Shown here in pieces: positions 42,552-56,539 of a stretch of DNA of 64,000 bases. A program made the translations under genes and the position numbers. Where the stretch lies: contig CALIJI010000006.1 of assembly GCA_938017895.1 (NCBI GenBank), forward strand, positions 1 through 64,000, in the 5' to 3' direction. The DNA is from an uncultured bacterium (GTDB lineage Bacteria > Patescibacteriota > Saccharimonadia > Saccharimonadales > Saccharimonadaceae). The notes below the pieces were generated by a model, which saw only the letters and a program-made list of their open reading frames with translations, did not search any database and was not told the origin of the DNA. The number at the start of each line of letters is the position of its first letter. The stretch's first letter is position 1.

Positions 42552-43706
42552 GTGGATTCACCTAAAATTGAGATTATTAGTCATCACTCGATGAAAGATA
42601 ATCGGTTTAAAAAACTTTTGAGTAAGAAAAATTTAATTTACCTTTCTGTATTTGCTATTATTATAGCTACTGCTATATATGGTGGCAAAATCTCAGAACA
42701 AAAGAAAAATGACAGTTTTCTAGCTAAACAGTCTGACAGGGTATTGGATAATGCTGCTGGAGAGACTAATAGCATAAAAACGTCAACAGTGGATGAAGTT
42801 ACTGAGTCTAAGGTTGTTGCTAGTCTAGCTGAAAATGCAAATCTTGCCGTAGCTCCAAGCACTGTCAATTCATCAATATCGCTTTCTATTTTGAGTGACT
42901 CAAAGATTTCTGATACATCTGGTCCAGTTGAAAAACCGAAAGTGTTAGAAGTCTCCGCTGAGAAGAGGGAGATTGTAACCTACAAAGTTGAGTCCGAACA
43001 GTCGATTCAGTCGATTGCTGACAAATATGGTATTACGGCTCAGACAATTAAATGGGTTAATAATTTAAAAGGTGATAATGTTGAAGCAGGTAAAGAGCTT
43101 AGAATTCTGCCGGTAGACGGGATTATATATAAAATTAAAGAAAATGAAAAAATAGACGGAATTGCTACAAAATATCAAGCAAGTGTTGAGCGTATAGTTT
43201 CGTATAATAGACTTAAAAATGAGACTGACACTAAAGCTGGAACTGAAATAGTGATTCCTGGCGGTGTTTTACCTGAAGAAGAGCGTCCTGATTATGTAAG
43301 GCCGGCTGTTAATAGAAGATATCAGACAGCTTCTGTGTCGAGATCTGCACCTTCTTCATCTTCTGCGCTTGCTTCAAATTTCAATGCTAAGGCTGGTAAT
43401 GCTTACGCTTATGGATACTGTACTTGGTATGTATATAATCGTCGTCCTGATATTGGTAGTTACTGGGGTAATGCTACCTCATGGGCTGCCGCTGCTCGTG
43501 CTGCAGGATTTACGGTCGTACAGGGTATTCCAAAGACTGGATCTATCTTCCAATATGGTGGTGGATATGGGCACGTTGGAATAGTTGAATCAGTGAATGA
43601 ATCGGCTGGAACTATGCGCATTTCAGATATGAACGGTATTGCTGGTTGGGGCGCAGTTGGCTATAGAGATGTGTCTATCAATCGAGCTTGGTATTATATC
43701 TATTAA
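42552..43706 (+). CDS. LysM-CHAP peptidoglycan hydrolase
   Basis: 384 aa. One N-terminal membrane helix (about 27-45), a Ser/Thr/Val-rich spacer, two LysM-like modules (about 138-240, YKVESEQSIQSIADKYG and a second with IATKYQAS), a Ser-rich linker and a C-terminal CHAP domain (about 280-384) with catalytic Cys in GYCTWYVY and His in GYGHVGIV. It should cut peptide stems of peptidoglycan outside the membrane. The start is GTG 42552; ATG 42591 and an ATT at 42534 behind a GGGAG are alternatives. A structured leader precedes it and a terminator follows. Confidence 0.88.
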   Translation: MDSPKIEIISHHSMKDNRFKKLLSKKNLIYLSVFAIIIATAIYGGKISEQKKNDSFLAKQSDRVLDNAAGETNSIKTSTVDEVTESKVVASLAENANLAVAPSTVNSSISLSILSDSKISDTSGPVEKPKVLEVSAEKREIVTYKVESEQSIQSIADKYGITAQTIKWVNNLKGDNVEAGKELRILPVDGIIYKIKENEKIDGIATKYQASVERIVSYNRLKNETDTKAGTEIVIPGGVLPEEERPDYVRPAVNRRYQTASVSRSAPSSSSALASNFNAKAGNAYAYGYCTWYVYNRRPDIGSYWGNATSWAAAARAAGFTVVQGIPKTGSIFQYGGGYGHVGIVESVNESAGTMRISDMNGIAGWGAVGYRDVSINRAWYYIY

Positions 43707-43724
43707 TTATTAAAAGATATATGG

Positions 43725-43747
43725 AAAAACGCTAATAAAGCGTTTTT
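43725..43747 (+). terminator. Terminator after the CHAP hydrolase
   Basis: AAAAACGCT pairs with AGCGTTTTT, followed by CTTTTG. It separates the envelope cluster from obgE. Confidence 0.8.
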
Positions 43748-43754
43748 CTTTTGA

Positions 43755-45086
<1,332 letters not shown>

Positions 45087-45123
45087 AATATAAAAAAGTG
45101 TAATACTTTGCAATCATATTTTG

Positions 45124-46287
45124 CTAGAAATGAAATTTTTTCGCAATACGTGTTAAATCTTTAGCTAATATCTTATCAAGAATTTTTAAATATTCTTGAT
45201 AATTTCGAACTCTTCCATAAGTAAAAAATTCTTCACGATAAAAATTTACGATTCTTTCGGTTGATTCGCGAGTTATTTTTTCGCTATTTTTGATATTTTG
45301 TTTAATTATTTCAAAAGTTTGAACGTTAATTTCGCTATTTTTGATTTTTAAAAATTCCTCATTAATTATTTTTTTGAGATTATTTTTATTCTCTGATTTA
45401 ATTTTTGAACCAATCACGAAAAAGGGATGGTTTCGGATTGTGTTGAGATGAGGCTCAAAATTGATCCCGTATAAAATACCTGCGTCCCTCCCTCGCAAAA
45501 AGGCTTTGCCAATTTTTGGGCGAAAAAGATACGACATTAAAATATAAAATGAAGCTCGCTCTTTTTCGGTTAAGGGTTGATCTGTATGAAAAATTTTACA
45601 GATTTCATCAATAGTTTTTGAATTATGATGGGTTGAAAAGCCTTTTTGGTTGATTGCGGGGAGGTTTATAGTCGGCGCTTCTCCTGATGGTAAATTTATT
45701 TTATTAATTTCTTTGATAAAATATTCAAGTTCGGTATCTGAAAGATCAGCACAAATAATTATTCGAAGATTGTTTTTAATATAATTTTTATGATAAAATT
45801 CCTGAATGTCTAAAAGATTTATAGATTCCAATTCACTAAGATGCTCTTTTGTGTCTTTTGTATCAGGAAAAACTTCTTTTAAAGCCTTTTCGAAAATTTG
45901 AATCGATGGCCTTATGGATTTATTTGTAATTTCAGTTTCAACGATTTTCTTTTGATTTTCAAAATCTTCTTGAGAATTTGGTATTTTTGAAATTGAATTT
46001 ACTAAAATATCAAAACATTCTTTTGAAAACTCTTTTGGTGATGTGATAAAAAATCTTGTTCGTTCGTAGAAAGTATTGGCGTTTGAATAGGCGCCAAATT
46101 TTAAGAATTTTTCGCTATTTTCTTTTGGAAAAGCGGCAATCAGGTGTTCTAATATATGTGGAACTTGTGATTTTTGTGAATGATTATAGCCCGCATTAAA
46201 ATTGAATTCCAGATGAAAAGTATTGGGGTTTGAGTTTTTTATATAGAGCAGCTCCATATTATTAATAATCATTTTTTTTGCTTTCAT
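45124..46287 (-). CDS. M16 (insulinase-like) peptidase, single-unit form
   Basis: 387 aa. The inverted zinc motif HILEH (44-48, HxxEH) and the downstream Glu in VETEITN (117 or 119) are intact, so the enzyme should be active. The second M16 domain follows, with an RGRDAGILYG segment. There is no signal peptide, so it should act in the cytoplasm. AAAGG lies before the ATG. A tiny ORF with its own in-frame second segment sits directly upstream in the same transcript, 11 nt away, which suggests a peptide substrate or a leader. M16 enzymes include PqqF-like peptide-processing proteases. Confidence 0.87.
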   Translation of the reverse strand: MKAKKMIINNMELLYIKNSNPNTFHLEFNFNAGYNHSQKSQVPHILEHLIAAFPKENSEKFLKFGAYSNANTFYERTRFFITSPKEFSKECFDILVNSISKIPNSQEDFENQKKIVETEITNKSIRPSIQIFEKALKEVFPDTKDTKEHLSELESINLLDIQEFYHKNYIKNNLRIIICADLSDTELEYFIKEINKINLPSGEAPTINLPAINQKGFSTHHNSKTIDEICKIFHTDQPLTEKERASFYILMSYLFRPKIGKAFLRGRDAGILYGINFEPHLNTIRNHPFFVIGSKIKSENKNNLKKIINEEFLKIKNSEINVQTFEIIKQNIKNSEKITRESTERIVNFYREEFFTYGRVRNYQEYLKILDKILAKDLTRIAKKFHF

Positions 46288-46298
46288 AAAATCCTTTC

Positions 46299-46430
46299 CT
46301 AAACAAAAGACGCCATAAATGCTGGGTCTACAGGGTTTATGTCTGTAGTAATTTCATACCAAGATCCACCATCTTAACAATTACCAGTCTTCCCGTAATT
46401 ATCGGGGTTTAAGAAATTAGCTAAAGACAT
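46299..46430 (-). CDS. Tiny ORF upstream of the M16 peptidase, interrupted by TAA
   Basis: The frame starts at ATG 46430 and reads MSLANFLNPDNYGKTGNC, then TAA (46374-46376), then continues in the same frame as DGGSWYEITTDINPVDPAFM and ASFV to TAG at 46299-46301. Amino-acid content on both sides looks coding. It could be an 18-aa peptide, a 43-codon gene carrying one nonsense mutation, or a sequence error. A TTTACT-17-TATAAT promoter lies upstream and the peptidase ATG follows after 11 nt. Possible precursor peptide or translational leader; function unknown. Confidence 0.4.
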
Positions 46431-46470
46431 ATTTTTGTCTCTTTGTTTTTATTTATCATATAAGAATATA

Positions 46471-46499
46471 ATTATAAGATAAAATCACTAAAAAGTAAA
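46471..46499 (-). promoter_or_regulatory. Promoter of the tiny ORF-M16 peptidase unit
   Basis: TTTACT (46494-46499), a 17-nt spacer and TATAAT (46471-46476) on the minus strand. The predicted start lies about 35 nt before the tiny ORF's ATG. Confidence 0.7.
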
Positions 46500-46540
46500 G
46501 AAAAATTGAAAAAAATAGAGAGATAGAGTAAAATATAGCC

Positions 46541-47992
46541 ATGAAGACTTTCTTTTTTTATGATTTAGAGACTAGTGGATTTAGCCCGCAAAATGACCGA
46601 ATTATGCAGTTTGCAGGGCAGCGAACAGATGAAAATCTTAATCGAATCGGTGAGCCTGTTAATATTTTGGTTAGATTGAACGATGATGTTTTGCCAAGCC
46701 CGAGTGCGCTAATGGTAACAAAAATTAGTCCGCAAAAAACAGTTGAAGAAGGCTATACTGAGGCGGAATTTGCGAAAATGCTTGTTGAAGAATATTTTAC
46801 GCCGGATACAGTGATTATTGGATATAACAATGTTCGATTTGATGATACTCATATTCAGCACCTTTTGTGGCGAAATTTTTACCCACCATATGATTGGCAA
46901 TGGAAAGAAGGTCGCTCGCGTTGGGATTTATTAGATGTGGTGCGAATGATTCGGGCGCTTCGACCAGAGGGGATTAATTGGCCATTTGTTATAAATGAAG
47001 AAACTGGTGAAAAATTCGCCGCTAATAAGCTAGAACTTTTAACTAAAGAAAATGGAATTTTGCACGAAAATGCTCATGATGCAATGAGTGATGTTGATGG
47101 CTTGATAGATGTTGCGCGACTCTTGAAAGAAAAACAACCTCAAATCTTTGATTATCTCTTTAAAATTCGCTCAAAAAATGAAGTTCAAAAACTAGTTAAT
47201 CTTGAGAATCCAAAACCATTTGTTTATACATCTGGTCGCTTTAAAGTTGAGCTTGAAAAAACTACTGTGGCTTTTCCGATTGCGCCGGCTAAAAACAAAA
47301 ATGTGATTGTGTGGGATTTGCGAGTTTCGCCTGAAAAATTTATTGATTGGAACGAAGAACAAATTCTAGAAAATATTACGGCGGATTTTGAAACTCGTTC
47401 GCAAGCAGATTTTATGTCACTACCAGCTAAAGTCTTGCAGTATAATAGATGTCCGGCGGTTGCGCCAATGGGTGTTTTGACTGAGGAGAATCAGCAAAGG
47501 TTGAAGATTGATTTAGACGAAATTCAAAAAAACTTGGATATTTTGCGAAAAAATCCACATTTTGTTGAAAATATTCGTTCGGCTTTCGAAAAGCGAAATG
47601 ATAAATTTATTGATCAATCCGCTGATGGTGAAAAAAAATGGCCTGAAGCTCAATTGTACGACGGATTTTTGCCGAGCTCTGACGAGCCAAAAGTTTCGGC
47701 TGTACGAAATGCTAGTGCGCGCGAATTGGCGGATTTCCATCCAGATTTTGCAGATGAGCGACTTGATGATTTGCTGATTCATTATAAAGCACGTAGTTTT
47801 CCGAAGAGCTTAAATGCTAGCGAAAAGGCTTCGTGGGAAGAATATCGTGCGCAAAATATCCAAAAAATGCTACCTAGATTCATGGAGGAATTGCAACAGA
47901 TTTCACTGTCTCAGAATTTGAGCCCGCAAGAAGAGTTTATTATTGAAGAAATGAAGCTCTGGCTTGAAAATATTTTACCAGAAGCTAACTAA
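46541..47992 (+). CDS. sbcB: Exodeoxyribonuclease I
   Basis: 483 aa, the usual ExoI length. The DEDDh exonuclease domain has YDLETSG (7-13), GYNNVRFDD and NAHDAMSDVDGLI. The SH3-like and helical ExoI C-terminal domains follow (about 200-480), with VLQYNRCPAVAPMGVL as a family marker. It degrades single-stranded DNA 3' to 5' in repair and recombination. A GTAAAATATAG box ends close to the ATG. It is convergent with rarA. Confidence 0.95.
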   Translation: MKTFFFYDLETSGFSPQNDRIMQFAGQRTDENLNRIGEPVNILVRLNDDVLPSPSALMVTKISPQKTVEEGYTEAEFAKMLVEEYFTPDTVIIGYNNVRFDDTHIQHLLWRNFYPPYDWQWKEGRSRWDLLDVVRMIRALRPEGINWPFVINEETGEKFAANKLELLTKENGILHENAHDAMSDVDGLIDVARLLKEKQPQIFDYLFKIRSKNEVQKLVNLENPKPFVYTSGRFKVELEKTTVAFPIAPAKNKNVIVWDLRVSPEKFIDWNEEQILENITADFETRSQADFMSLPAKVLQYNRCPAVAPMGVLTEENQQRLKIDLDEIQKNLDILRKNPHFVENIRSAFEKRNDKFIDQSADGEKKWPEAQLYDGFLPSSDEPKVSAVRNASARELADFHPDFADERLDDLLIHYKARSFPKSLNASEKASWEEYRAQNIQKMLPRFMEELQQISLSQNLSPQEEFIIEEMKLWLENILPEAN

Positions 47993-48081
47993 TCTATAAT
48001 CCCGATAAAAATAGTGATAATTCCTAAGATTGCATGGCTTATGGTTACTCCAGCGAGGTTCTTGGTTTTAAGATACTGCAC
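47989..48081 (-). CDS. Possible 30-aa membrane peptide after rarA
   Basis: From GTG 48081 the frame reads MQYLKTKNLAGVTISHAILG, then IITIFIGIID and TAG. The second half is one strongly hydrophobic helix. It begins 13 nt after the rarA stop and overlaps the 3' end of sbcB by 4 nt. There is no good Shine-Dalgarno and the start lies inside a GCAC...GTGC hairpin. It could also be the remnant of a longer membrane protein. Confidence 0.3.
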   Translation of the reverse strand: MQYLKTKNLAGVTISHAILGIITIFIGIID

Positions 48082-48094
48082 TTACGCTTGTGCG

Positions 48095-49342
48095 TTATTT
48101 TGTTAACTCTTTAATCTCCGGTGACCATTCACCGGCTGAGATTTTTTCGTTTTGCTTGTTTAATGATATAAGCTTGCGAACCTCTTTCGGTAGATTATCT
48201 TCTGGGTGTTTGAAGCCTGTTGTCCACTGATAACCCTTATTATAGCCTAGTTCCTTGGTAATTTTAGAAGTAGAATTTCTTAAGTGTAAAGGAATAGGGG
48301 CGTTTGGGGCTTTTTTTGCTAAGTTATAAGATTGAAACATAATTCCGGTAGCTTCACGTGATTTTTTAGATTTTGCTAAAGCTATTGCAGTGTGAAATAA
48401 AATATATTTTGCTTCGGGCATTCCTATTTTTTCAACTGCATCAAAAGCAGAATTTGCCAAACCAAGAGCACCATTTCCAGCTAACCCAATATCCTCACTT
48501 GCAAAAATAATCATTCGGCGGGCGATATATTTTGGATCCTCGCCGGCGTTTAGCATTTTAGCTAGATAATAACCAGTAGCATCAGCATCACTAGCTCGCA
48601 TACTTTTAATAAAAGCTGAGATTGCATCATAATGAGAGTCGCCATTTTTATCATAAATTAAGGTTGAATTTTCGATTGAATTTTTAATAACTTCTGGTGT
48701 AATATTATTTTTTTCAAAATTTAAAATTAATTCAAGGTTTCCAAGTGCATTTCGAGCATCGCCACTACTTATTTTAGCGAGAATTCTGAGTGCTTCCGGC
48801 TCTATTTTTGTTTTTGGCGAAATTTTTTCAAGCGCATTTTTAATGATTTTCGAAATCTCCTCAGTATTTAAAGGCTTGAGTGACAGAACTCGACTTCTTG
48901 AGAGTAGCGGTGTGATAATTTCGAATCCTGGATTTTCGGTTGTTGCACCAATCAAATTTATCAATCCACTTTCAATATGCGGCAAAAAAGCATCTTGCTG
49001 TGATTTGTTAAAACGGTGAATTTCATCAACGAAAAGAATTGTTCGCGTTCCAAGGTTCCAGTTTTGCCGAGCATGTTCGACAACTTTTTCGATATCTTTT
49101 TTGCCACTGGTAACGGCCGAAATTTCAATAAAATCTGCATTGACCTCGTTCGCTAAAATTCTTGAGAGAGTAGTTTTACCAGTTCCAGCTGGCCCCCAAA
49201 AGATTAAGCTAATAGGTTCTTTATTTTCGATTATTTTTCGTAAAATTCCATTTTTACCAATAAGGTGAGATTGGCCAATAACTTCATCTAGCTTTTTTGG
49301 CCTCATTTTTTCAGCAAGGGGAATTCTTTGCAGTATATTCAT
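48095..49342 (-). CDS. rarA: Replication-associated recombination protein A (AAA+)
   Basis: 415 aa. Walker A WGPAGTGKTT (49-58), Walker B TILFVDEIHRFNKSQQD, sensor ATTENPGFE and the C-terminal tetramerisation region with LHLRN and GYQWTTGFKHPE are those of RarA/MgsA/WRNIP1. It acts at stalled replication forks with SSB. No Shine-Dalgarno precedes the ATG (TTATATCATTTTT before it on the other strand hints at a close -10). It is convergent with sbcB, a second DNA-repair gene. Confidence 0.95.
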   Translation of the reverse strand: MNILQRIPLAEKMRPKKLDEVIGQSHLIGKNGILRKIIENKEPISLIFWGPAGTGKTTLSRILANEVNADFIEISAVTSGKKDIEKVVEHARQNWNLGTRTILFVDEIHRFNKSQQDAFLPHIESGLINLIGATTENPGFEIITPLLSRSRVLSLKPLNTEEISKIIKNALEKISPKTKIEPEALRILAKISSGDARNALGNLELILNFEKNNITPEVIKNSIENSTLIYDKNGDSHYDAISAFIKSMRASDADATGYYLAKMLNAGEDPKYIARRMIIFASEDIGLAGNGALGLANSAFDAVEKIGMPEAKYILFHTAIALAKSKKSREATGIMFQSYNLAKKAPNAPIPLHLRNSTSKITKELGYNKGYQWTTGFKHPEDNLPKEVRKLISLNKQNEKISAGEWSPEIKELTK

Positions 49343-49421
49343 TATGAAAATTATATCATTTTTTAGATTTTCGGCAAAGTTCTTGCGATTTTTAGAATAT
49401 TCGTGTATAATCTGGATATGT

Positions 49422-49497
49422 GGCTCTTTAGCTCAGTTGGTAGAGCAGAGGCCTGAAGAGCCTTGTGTCCCCAGTTCAAGTCTGGGAGGAGCCACCA
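49422..49497 (+). tRNA. trnF: tRNA-Phe (anticodon GAA)
   Basis: The acceptor GGCTCTT pairs with AGGAGCC, the discriminator is A and CCA is encoded. The anticodon loop CTGAAGA gives GAA. A TATAAT box (GTGTATAATC) lies 11 nt upstream. Confidence 0.95.
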
Positions 49498-49532
49498 GAA
49501 AGCGACTTACTTAGGTAGGTCGTTTTCTTTTG
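49498..49532 (+). terminator. Terminator after tRNA-Phe
   Basis: GCGACTTAC pairs with GTAGGTCG (imperfect stem) and is followed by TTTTCTTTTG. Confidence 0.7.
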
Positions 49533-49556
49533 TTTTGAAAAAAAATCTAAAGCTGG

Positions 49557-49562
49557 TATAAT
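49557..49562 (+). promoter_or_regulatory. -10 box of hisS (predicted leaderless)
   Basis: GGTATAATC: the TATAAT ends 7 nt before the hisS ATG. There is no Shine-Dalgarno. Confidence 0.7.
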
Positions 49563-49569
49563 CTAAGTT

Positions 49570-50868
49570 ATGAAAATTAATACGAAACCACTTCCCGGAA
49601 TGATGGAGCTTTTACCTGAAGAGCAAATTGAATTTGATCGAATTTTAGGTGTAATAAAAAAATATCATGAAAGATTTGGCTTTGTATCAATAGATACTCC
49701 GGTTATTGAGCGCACGGAAACTCTACTTGCAAAAGCTGGAGGCGAGACAGAAAAGCAAATTTACCGCTTTAAGAAAGGTGATAACGATTTGAGTCTTCGC
49801 TTTGATTTAACGGTTCCAACCGCTAGATTTGTTGCTGAAAATTTTGGTCAACTACAGTTTCCTTTTAAACGCTCGCAGATTGGCAAAGTTTATCGAGGCG
49901 AGAGAGCTCAAAGAGGTAGATTTCGTGAATTTTATCAGTGTGATATTGATGTGATCGGTCGCGGTGAATTAAGCTTAAAATATGATGCAGAAGTTATCGC
50001 GGTTATTTATGAGATTTTTCGCGAATTAAATTTTGGTGAGTTTATAATAAGGATTTCAAATCGAAATTTGGCGACTGGTTTATTGAAGAGTTTGAATCTA
50101 GAAGGAAAGGCGCCTGAAATTCTTGGGCTAATTGATAGCGCTGAAAAAATTTCTAATGAAGAATTCGATAGGCAACTTCTATCTTTTGATATCGGTGATT
50201 CTGCACAGAAAATTAAGCAATTTATTGAAATTTCTGGTGATAATTCAGATATCTTTAAGCAGTTAGAGCTAATCTCTGATGGGTTATCTGATAATAATCA
50301 ATTCAATAAAGGTATTTCTGAATTAAAAGAAGTTGTTGCGATTCTTAAATTAATGGGTGTAGAGGAGAAATTCTTTAAGATTGACACCCTAATTATTAGG
50401 GGTCTTGATTATTATACTGGTACTATTTTTGAGACAAACTTACTAGACTATAAAGAGATTGGATCGGTATCTAGTGGTGGACGCTATGATAACTTAAGTG
50501 AGTATTATTCAAAAGAAAAATTACCTGGGGTTGGCGCTTCAATTGGCTTGACGAGACTATTTTGGTGCTTGCGCGATCTTGGTCTGCTGAATTTTTCAAG
50601 TAAGACATCGGCTGAATTCTTGATAATACCATTCAGTGACAATGAGTTATTTAAGGCTTTTGAGATCGCTAAACAACTTCGCGATAAAGAGATGGATGTC
50701 GAGGTTTTACTAGAGGAAATGAGAATTGCTAAAGCTCTCAAGTTTGCTGATAAACGTGGCGTTAAATTCGCTCTGGTACTAGGAGAGCAAGAAATAGAAC
50801 AAAACCGGTTTGAATTTAAAAATATGGCAACTGGTGAAAAAATTGATCTAGTAGAGTTCCTAAAATAA
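49570..50868 (+). CDS. hisS: Histidyl-tRNA synthetase
   Basis: 432 aa, class II. Motif 2 reads YRGERAQRGRFREFYQCDID, the HisA motif is RGLDYYTGTIFE, motif 3 is GVGASIGLTRL, and a C-terminal anticodon-binding domain covers about 340-432. The start follows a -10 box by 7 nt. tRNA-His with G(-1) and C73 lies at 15.5 kb and fits this enzyme's recognition. It is followed by tRNA-Cys. Confidence 0.96.
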   Translation: MKINTKPLPGMMELLPEEQIEFDRILGVIKKYHERFGFVSIDTPVIERTETLLAKAGGETEKQIYRFKKGDNDLSLRFDLTVPTARFVAENFGQLQFPFKRSQIGKVYRGERAQRGRFREFYQCDIDVIGRGELSLKYDAEVIAVIYEIFRELNFGEFIIRISNRNLATGLLKSLNLEGKAPEILGLIDSAEKISNEEFDRQLLSFDIGDSAQKIKQFIEISGDNSDIFKQLELISDGLSDNNQFNKGISELKEVVAILKLMGVEEKFFKIDTLIIRGLDYYTGTIFETNLLDYKEIGSVSSGGRYDNLSEYYSKEKLPGVGASIGLTRLFWCLRDLGLLNFSSKTSAEFLIIPFSDNELFKAFEIAKQLRDKEMDVEVLLEEMRIAKALKFADKRGVKFALVLGEQEIEQNRFEFKNMATGEKIDLVEFLK

Positions 50869-50911
50869 TTTATGTTTATTTCTTTGTCTATTTATGCTAT
50901 AATTTTTTTAT

Positions 50912-50985
50912 GGCACCTTGGCGGAGTGGTTACGCAGAGGTCTGCAAAACCTTTTACACCGGTTCAATTCCGGTAGGTGCCTCCA
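50912..50985 (+). tRNA. trnC: tRNA-Cys (anticodon GCA)
   Basis: The acceptor GGCACCT pairs with AGGTGCC, the discriminator is T and CCA is encoded. The loop CTGCAAA gives GCA. GCTATAATTT lies just upstream. Confidence 0.95.
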
Positions 50986-51007
50986 AAATTATTTAAAGAA
51001 AGGTAAT

Positions 51008-51340
51008 ATGGAAGAAAATAAAATCCAAAAAGTAGAACGAGTTGTAGAAATCCGAAAAGGTGAGAATAATCAGACGGTAGTTTCTTCTCAGCCATCTATT
51101 ATGCAATTACAGACCCGATCAAAAAAGAAATATAGCCAAACCGTTCAAGTAGTGAGAAGCGTTTGTGTTTGGATTGTGATTTTGATGACTGCTTTGATGG
51201 CGATGGTTGCGTTGATTGCAATGTGGGCTAACTTAGATGGAGAGATTGTTGCTAAAACTTTCGGCACTATGTTTATTGTTGGCTTTGCTGCTGGAGTTAT
51301 TATGCTTGTTGCCCCAGCGCTTGATAAGACTGAGCAATAA
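51008..51340 (+). CDS. Small membrane protein, 110 aa
   Basis: A polar, basic N-terminal half (1-50) is followed by two membrane helices (about 55-78 and 85-103). GAAAGG lies 5 nt before ATG 51008. The longer frame from 50918 would start inside tRNA-Cys and is rejected. It is probably cotranscribed with tRNA-Cys. The family is not recognised. Confidence 0.7.
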   Translation: MEENKIQKVERVVEIRKGENNQTVVSSQPSIMQLQTRSKKKYSQTVQVVRSVCVWIVILMTALMAMVALIAMWANLDGEIVAKTFGTMFIVGFAAGVIMLVAPALDKTEQ

Positions 51341-51404
51341 TAATTAGAATTATAATTAGAGCGCGTCTTGATTTTTGGGGTTAAGGCGCGTATAATAAAA
51401 ATAT

Positions 51405-51492
51405 GCGCGAGTGGCGGAATTGGTAGACGCGAGGGACTTAAAATCCCTTGACCTAAACAGTCGTGCGGGTTCGATTCCCGCCTTGCGCACCA
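51405..51492 (+). tRNA. trnL: tRNA-Leu (anticodon TAA)
   Basis: Class II tRNA with a long variable arm. The acceptor GCGCGAG pairs with CTTGCGC (one G-T), the discriminator is A and CCA is encoded. The loop CTTAAAA gives TAA. A TATAAT box lies 9 nt upstream. Confidence 0.95.
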
Positions 51493-51516
51493 ATAAATTT
51501 AAGGAGATAAAATAAA

Positions 51517-52077
51517 ATGGAATTAATAATTGCTGTTATAGTTATTGTGCTTTTGATTGGATTGTTTGTCTGGGCGCAGTATAACGGTCTTGTCAAATTA
51601 AATGAGCGTGTAGAAGAAGCTTGGAGTGATATAGCTATTCAGCTTAAATATCGTGCAGATTTGATTCCTAATGTTGTTTCTACAGTAAAAGGATACGCAA
51701 CTCACGAAGAAAAGGTTTTTGCTGAAGTGTCAGAGGCTCGATCAAAATTAATGGGCGCTGGTAGTGATGTTAAAGCTGCTGCAAAGGCTGAAGGTGAGCT
51801 TTCGAGTGCTCTTAGCCGTTTGATGGCTATTTCCGAGAACTATCCTGATTTGAAAGCTAATGTAGGATTTATTCAACTACAAAATCAACTTCAGGAAATT
51901 GAAGATAAGATTCAAGGTGCGCGCCGATTCTATAATGCTGGCGTTCGTGATTTGAATATTAAAATTAAAGTTTTCCCAACAAATATTTTTGCTAAGAAAC
52001 TTGGTTTTAATGCTCGTGAATTCTTTGAGGTAGAAGATCGAGCTAGTGTTGAAAAAGCTCCAGAAGTAAATTTTTAA
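51517..52077 (+). CDS. lemA: LemA family protein
   Basis: 186 aa. One N-terminal membrane helix (2-20) is followed by the LemA helical domain with the signature VEEAWSDIAIQLKYRADLIPN and the later GARRFYNAGVRDLN. AAGGAGATAA lies 9 nt before the ATG. It is followed by htpX after 15 nt, the usual LemA-HtpX pair. LemA function is not settled; the pairing suggests membrane-protein quality control. Confidence 0.93.
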   Translation: MELIIAVIVIVLLIGLFVWAQYNGLVKLNERVEEAWSDIAIQLKYRADLIPNVVSTVKGYATHEEKVFAEVSEARSKLMGAGSDVKAAAKAEGELSSALSRLMAISENYPDLKANVGFIQLQNQLQEIEDKIQGARRFYNAGVRDLNIKIKVFPTNIFAKKLGFNAREFFEVEDRASVEKAPEVNF

Positions 52078-52092
52078 GGTTAGATTTCTGGA

Positions 52093-52965
52093 ATGTATAG
52101 TTCAATCGCCAAAAATAAACGCAATACGGTTGTAATTTTTACGGCATTTATTGCAATTATTTCGGCGATTGGCTTTTTTATTTCAAATTTTTACCATAAC
52201 TATTCAATTTTTTGGTGGACTTTTTTTGGGGTGTTAGCTTATGCTGGAATAGATTATCTTTTAGCGGCGAAAATTGCGTTATCAATGGCCGGTGCTAGGG
52301 AAGTTTCTAGACAGCAATCACCTGAATTTTATGCAGCAGTTGATTCGTTATCAATAACGGCAGGTATCCCTATGCCGAGATTGTTTGTTATTGATGACAT
52401 TTCTCCGAATGCTTTCGCGGCAGGAAATTCACCCAGGAATGCAGTTGTCTGTGTGACGACTGGTTTGCTGGAACTTATGGATAAGCCTGAACTTGAAGCT
52501 GTTATAGCGCATGAGATTTCGCATATAAAGAATTATGATATTCGAGTATCTATGGCTGCTGTTGCGCTAACGGCTGCGATTGGCTTTTTAGCAGATATTG
52601 CTTGGAGATTATTTTTTTGGAATGATGATAAAGATTCTAAAAACCCTATAGAGATAATCGTTGGACTGATTTTAGTACTAATCTCACCACTTTTAGCTGC
52701 GATTATTCAGTTAGCTATTTCCCGGGAACGAGAATATTTAGCTGACGCTTCTGGGGTGATGTTAACAAGACATCCTGATGGAATGATCTCAGCGCTTGAA
52801 AAATTAAAAGCAAATTCTATTCCTCTCAAAAAACAATCTTCGACAACTGCCAATTTATATATTTCTAATCCACTTAAAAAGGGTGTGATGAATAATCTAT
52901 TTTCGACACATCCTCCACTAGATAAGCGGATCCAGCGATTAAAAGATAATAGTAGGAAATTTTAG
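52093..52965 (+). CDS. htpX: Zinc metalloprotease HtpX (M48)
   Basis: 290 aa. Two N-terminal membrane helices are followed by the M48 motif VIAHEISHIKN (HExxH, about 140-144), two more membrane helices (about 155-205), and the third zinc ligand Glu in SREREYLADASG. It degrades damaged membrane proteins. The start at 52093 has no strong Shine-Dalgarno. It lies between lemA and an unknown membrane protein, with gaps of 15 and 3 nt. Confidence 0.95.
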   Translation: MYSSIAKNKRNTVVIFTAFIAIISAIGFFISNFYHNYSIFWWTFFGVLAYAGIDYLLAAKIALSMAGAREVSRQQSPEFYAAVDSLSITAGIPMPRLFVIDDISPNAFAAGNSPRNAVVCVTTGLLELMDKPELEAVIAHEISHIKNYDIRVSMAAVALTAAIGFLADIAWRLFFWNDDKDSKNPIEIIVGLILVLISPLLAAIIQLAISREREYLADASGVMLTRHPDGMISALEKLKANSIPLKKQSSTTANLYISNPLKKGVMNNLFSTHPPLDKRIQRLKDNSRKF

Positions 52966-52968
52966 GTC

Positions 52969-56513
<3,545 letters not shown>

Positions 56514-56539
56514 TTTTTTGATTTTTATACTATTTTTGG

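Noticed and set aside
46374..46376. Stop-codon recoding in the tiny ORF
   Set aside because: The codon is TAA, not TGA or TAG, and no readthrough signal is visible. A nonsense mutation, two-part peptide or sequencing error is simpler.
50918..51007. Longer N-terminus for the 51.0 kb membrane protein
   Set aside because: It would be encoded inside tRNA-Cys; the ATG at 51008 has its own ribosome site.
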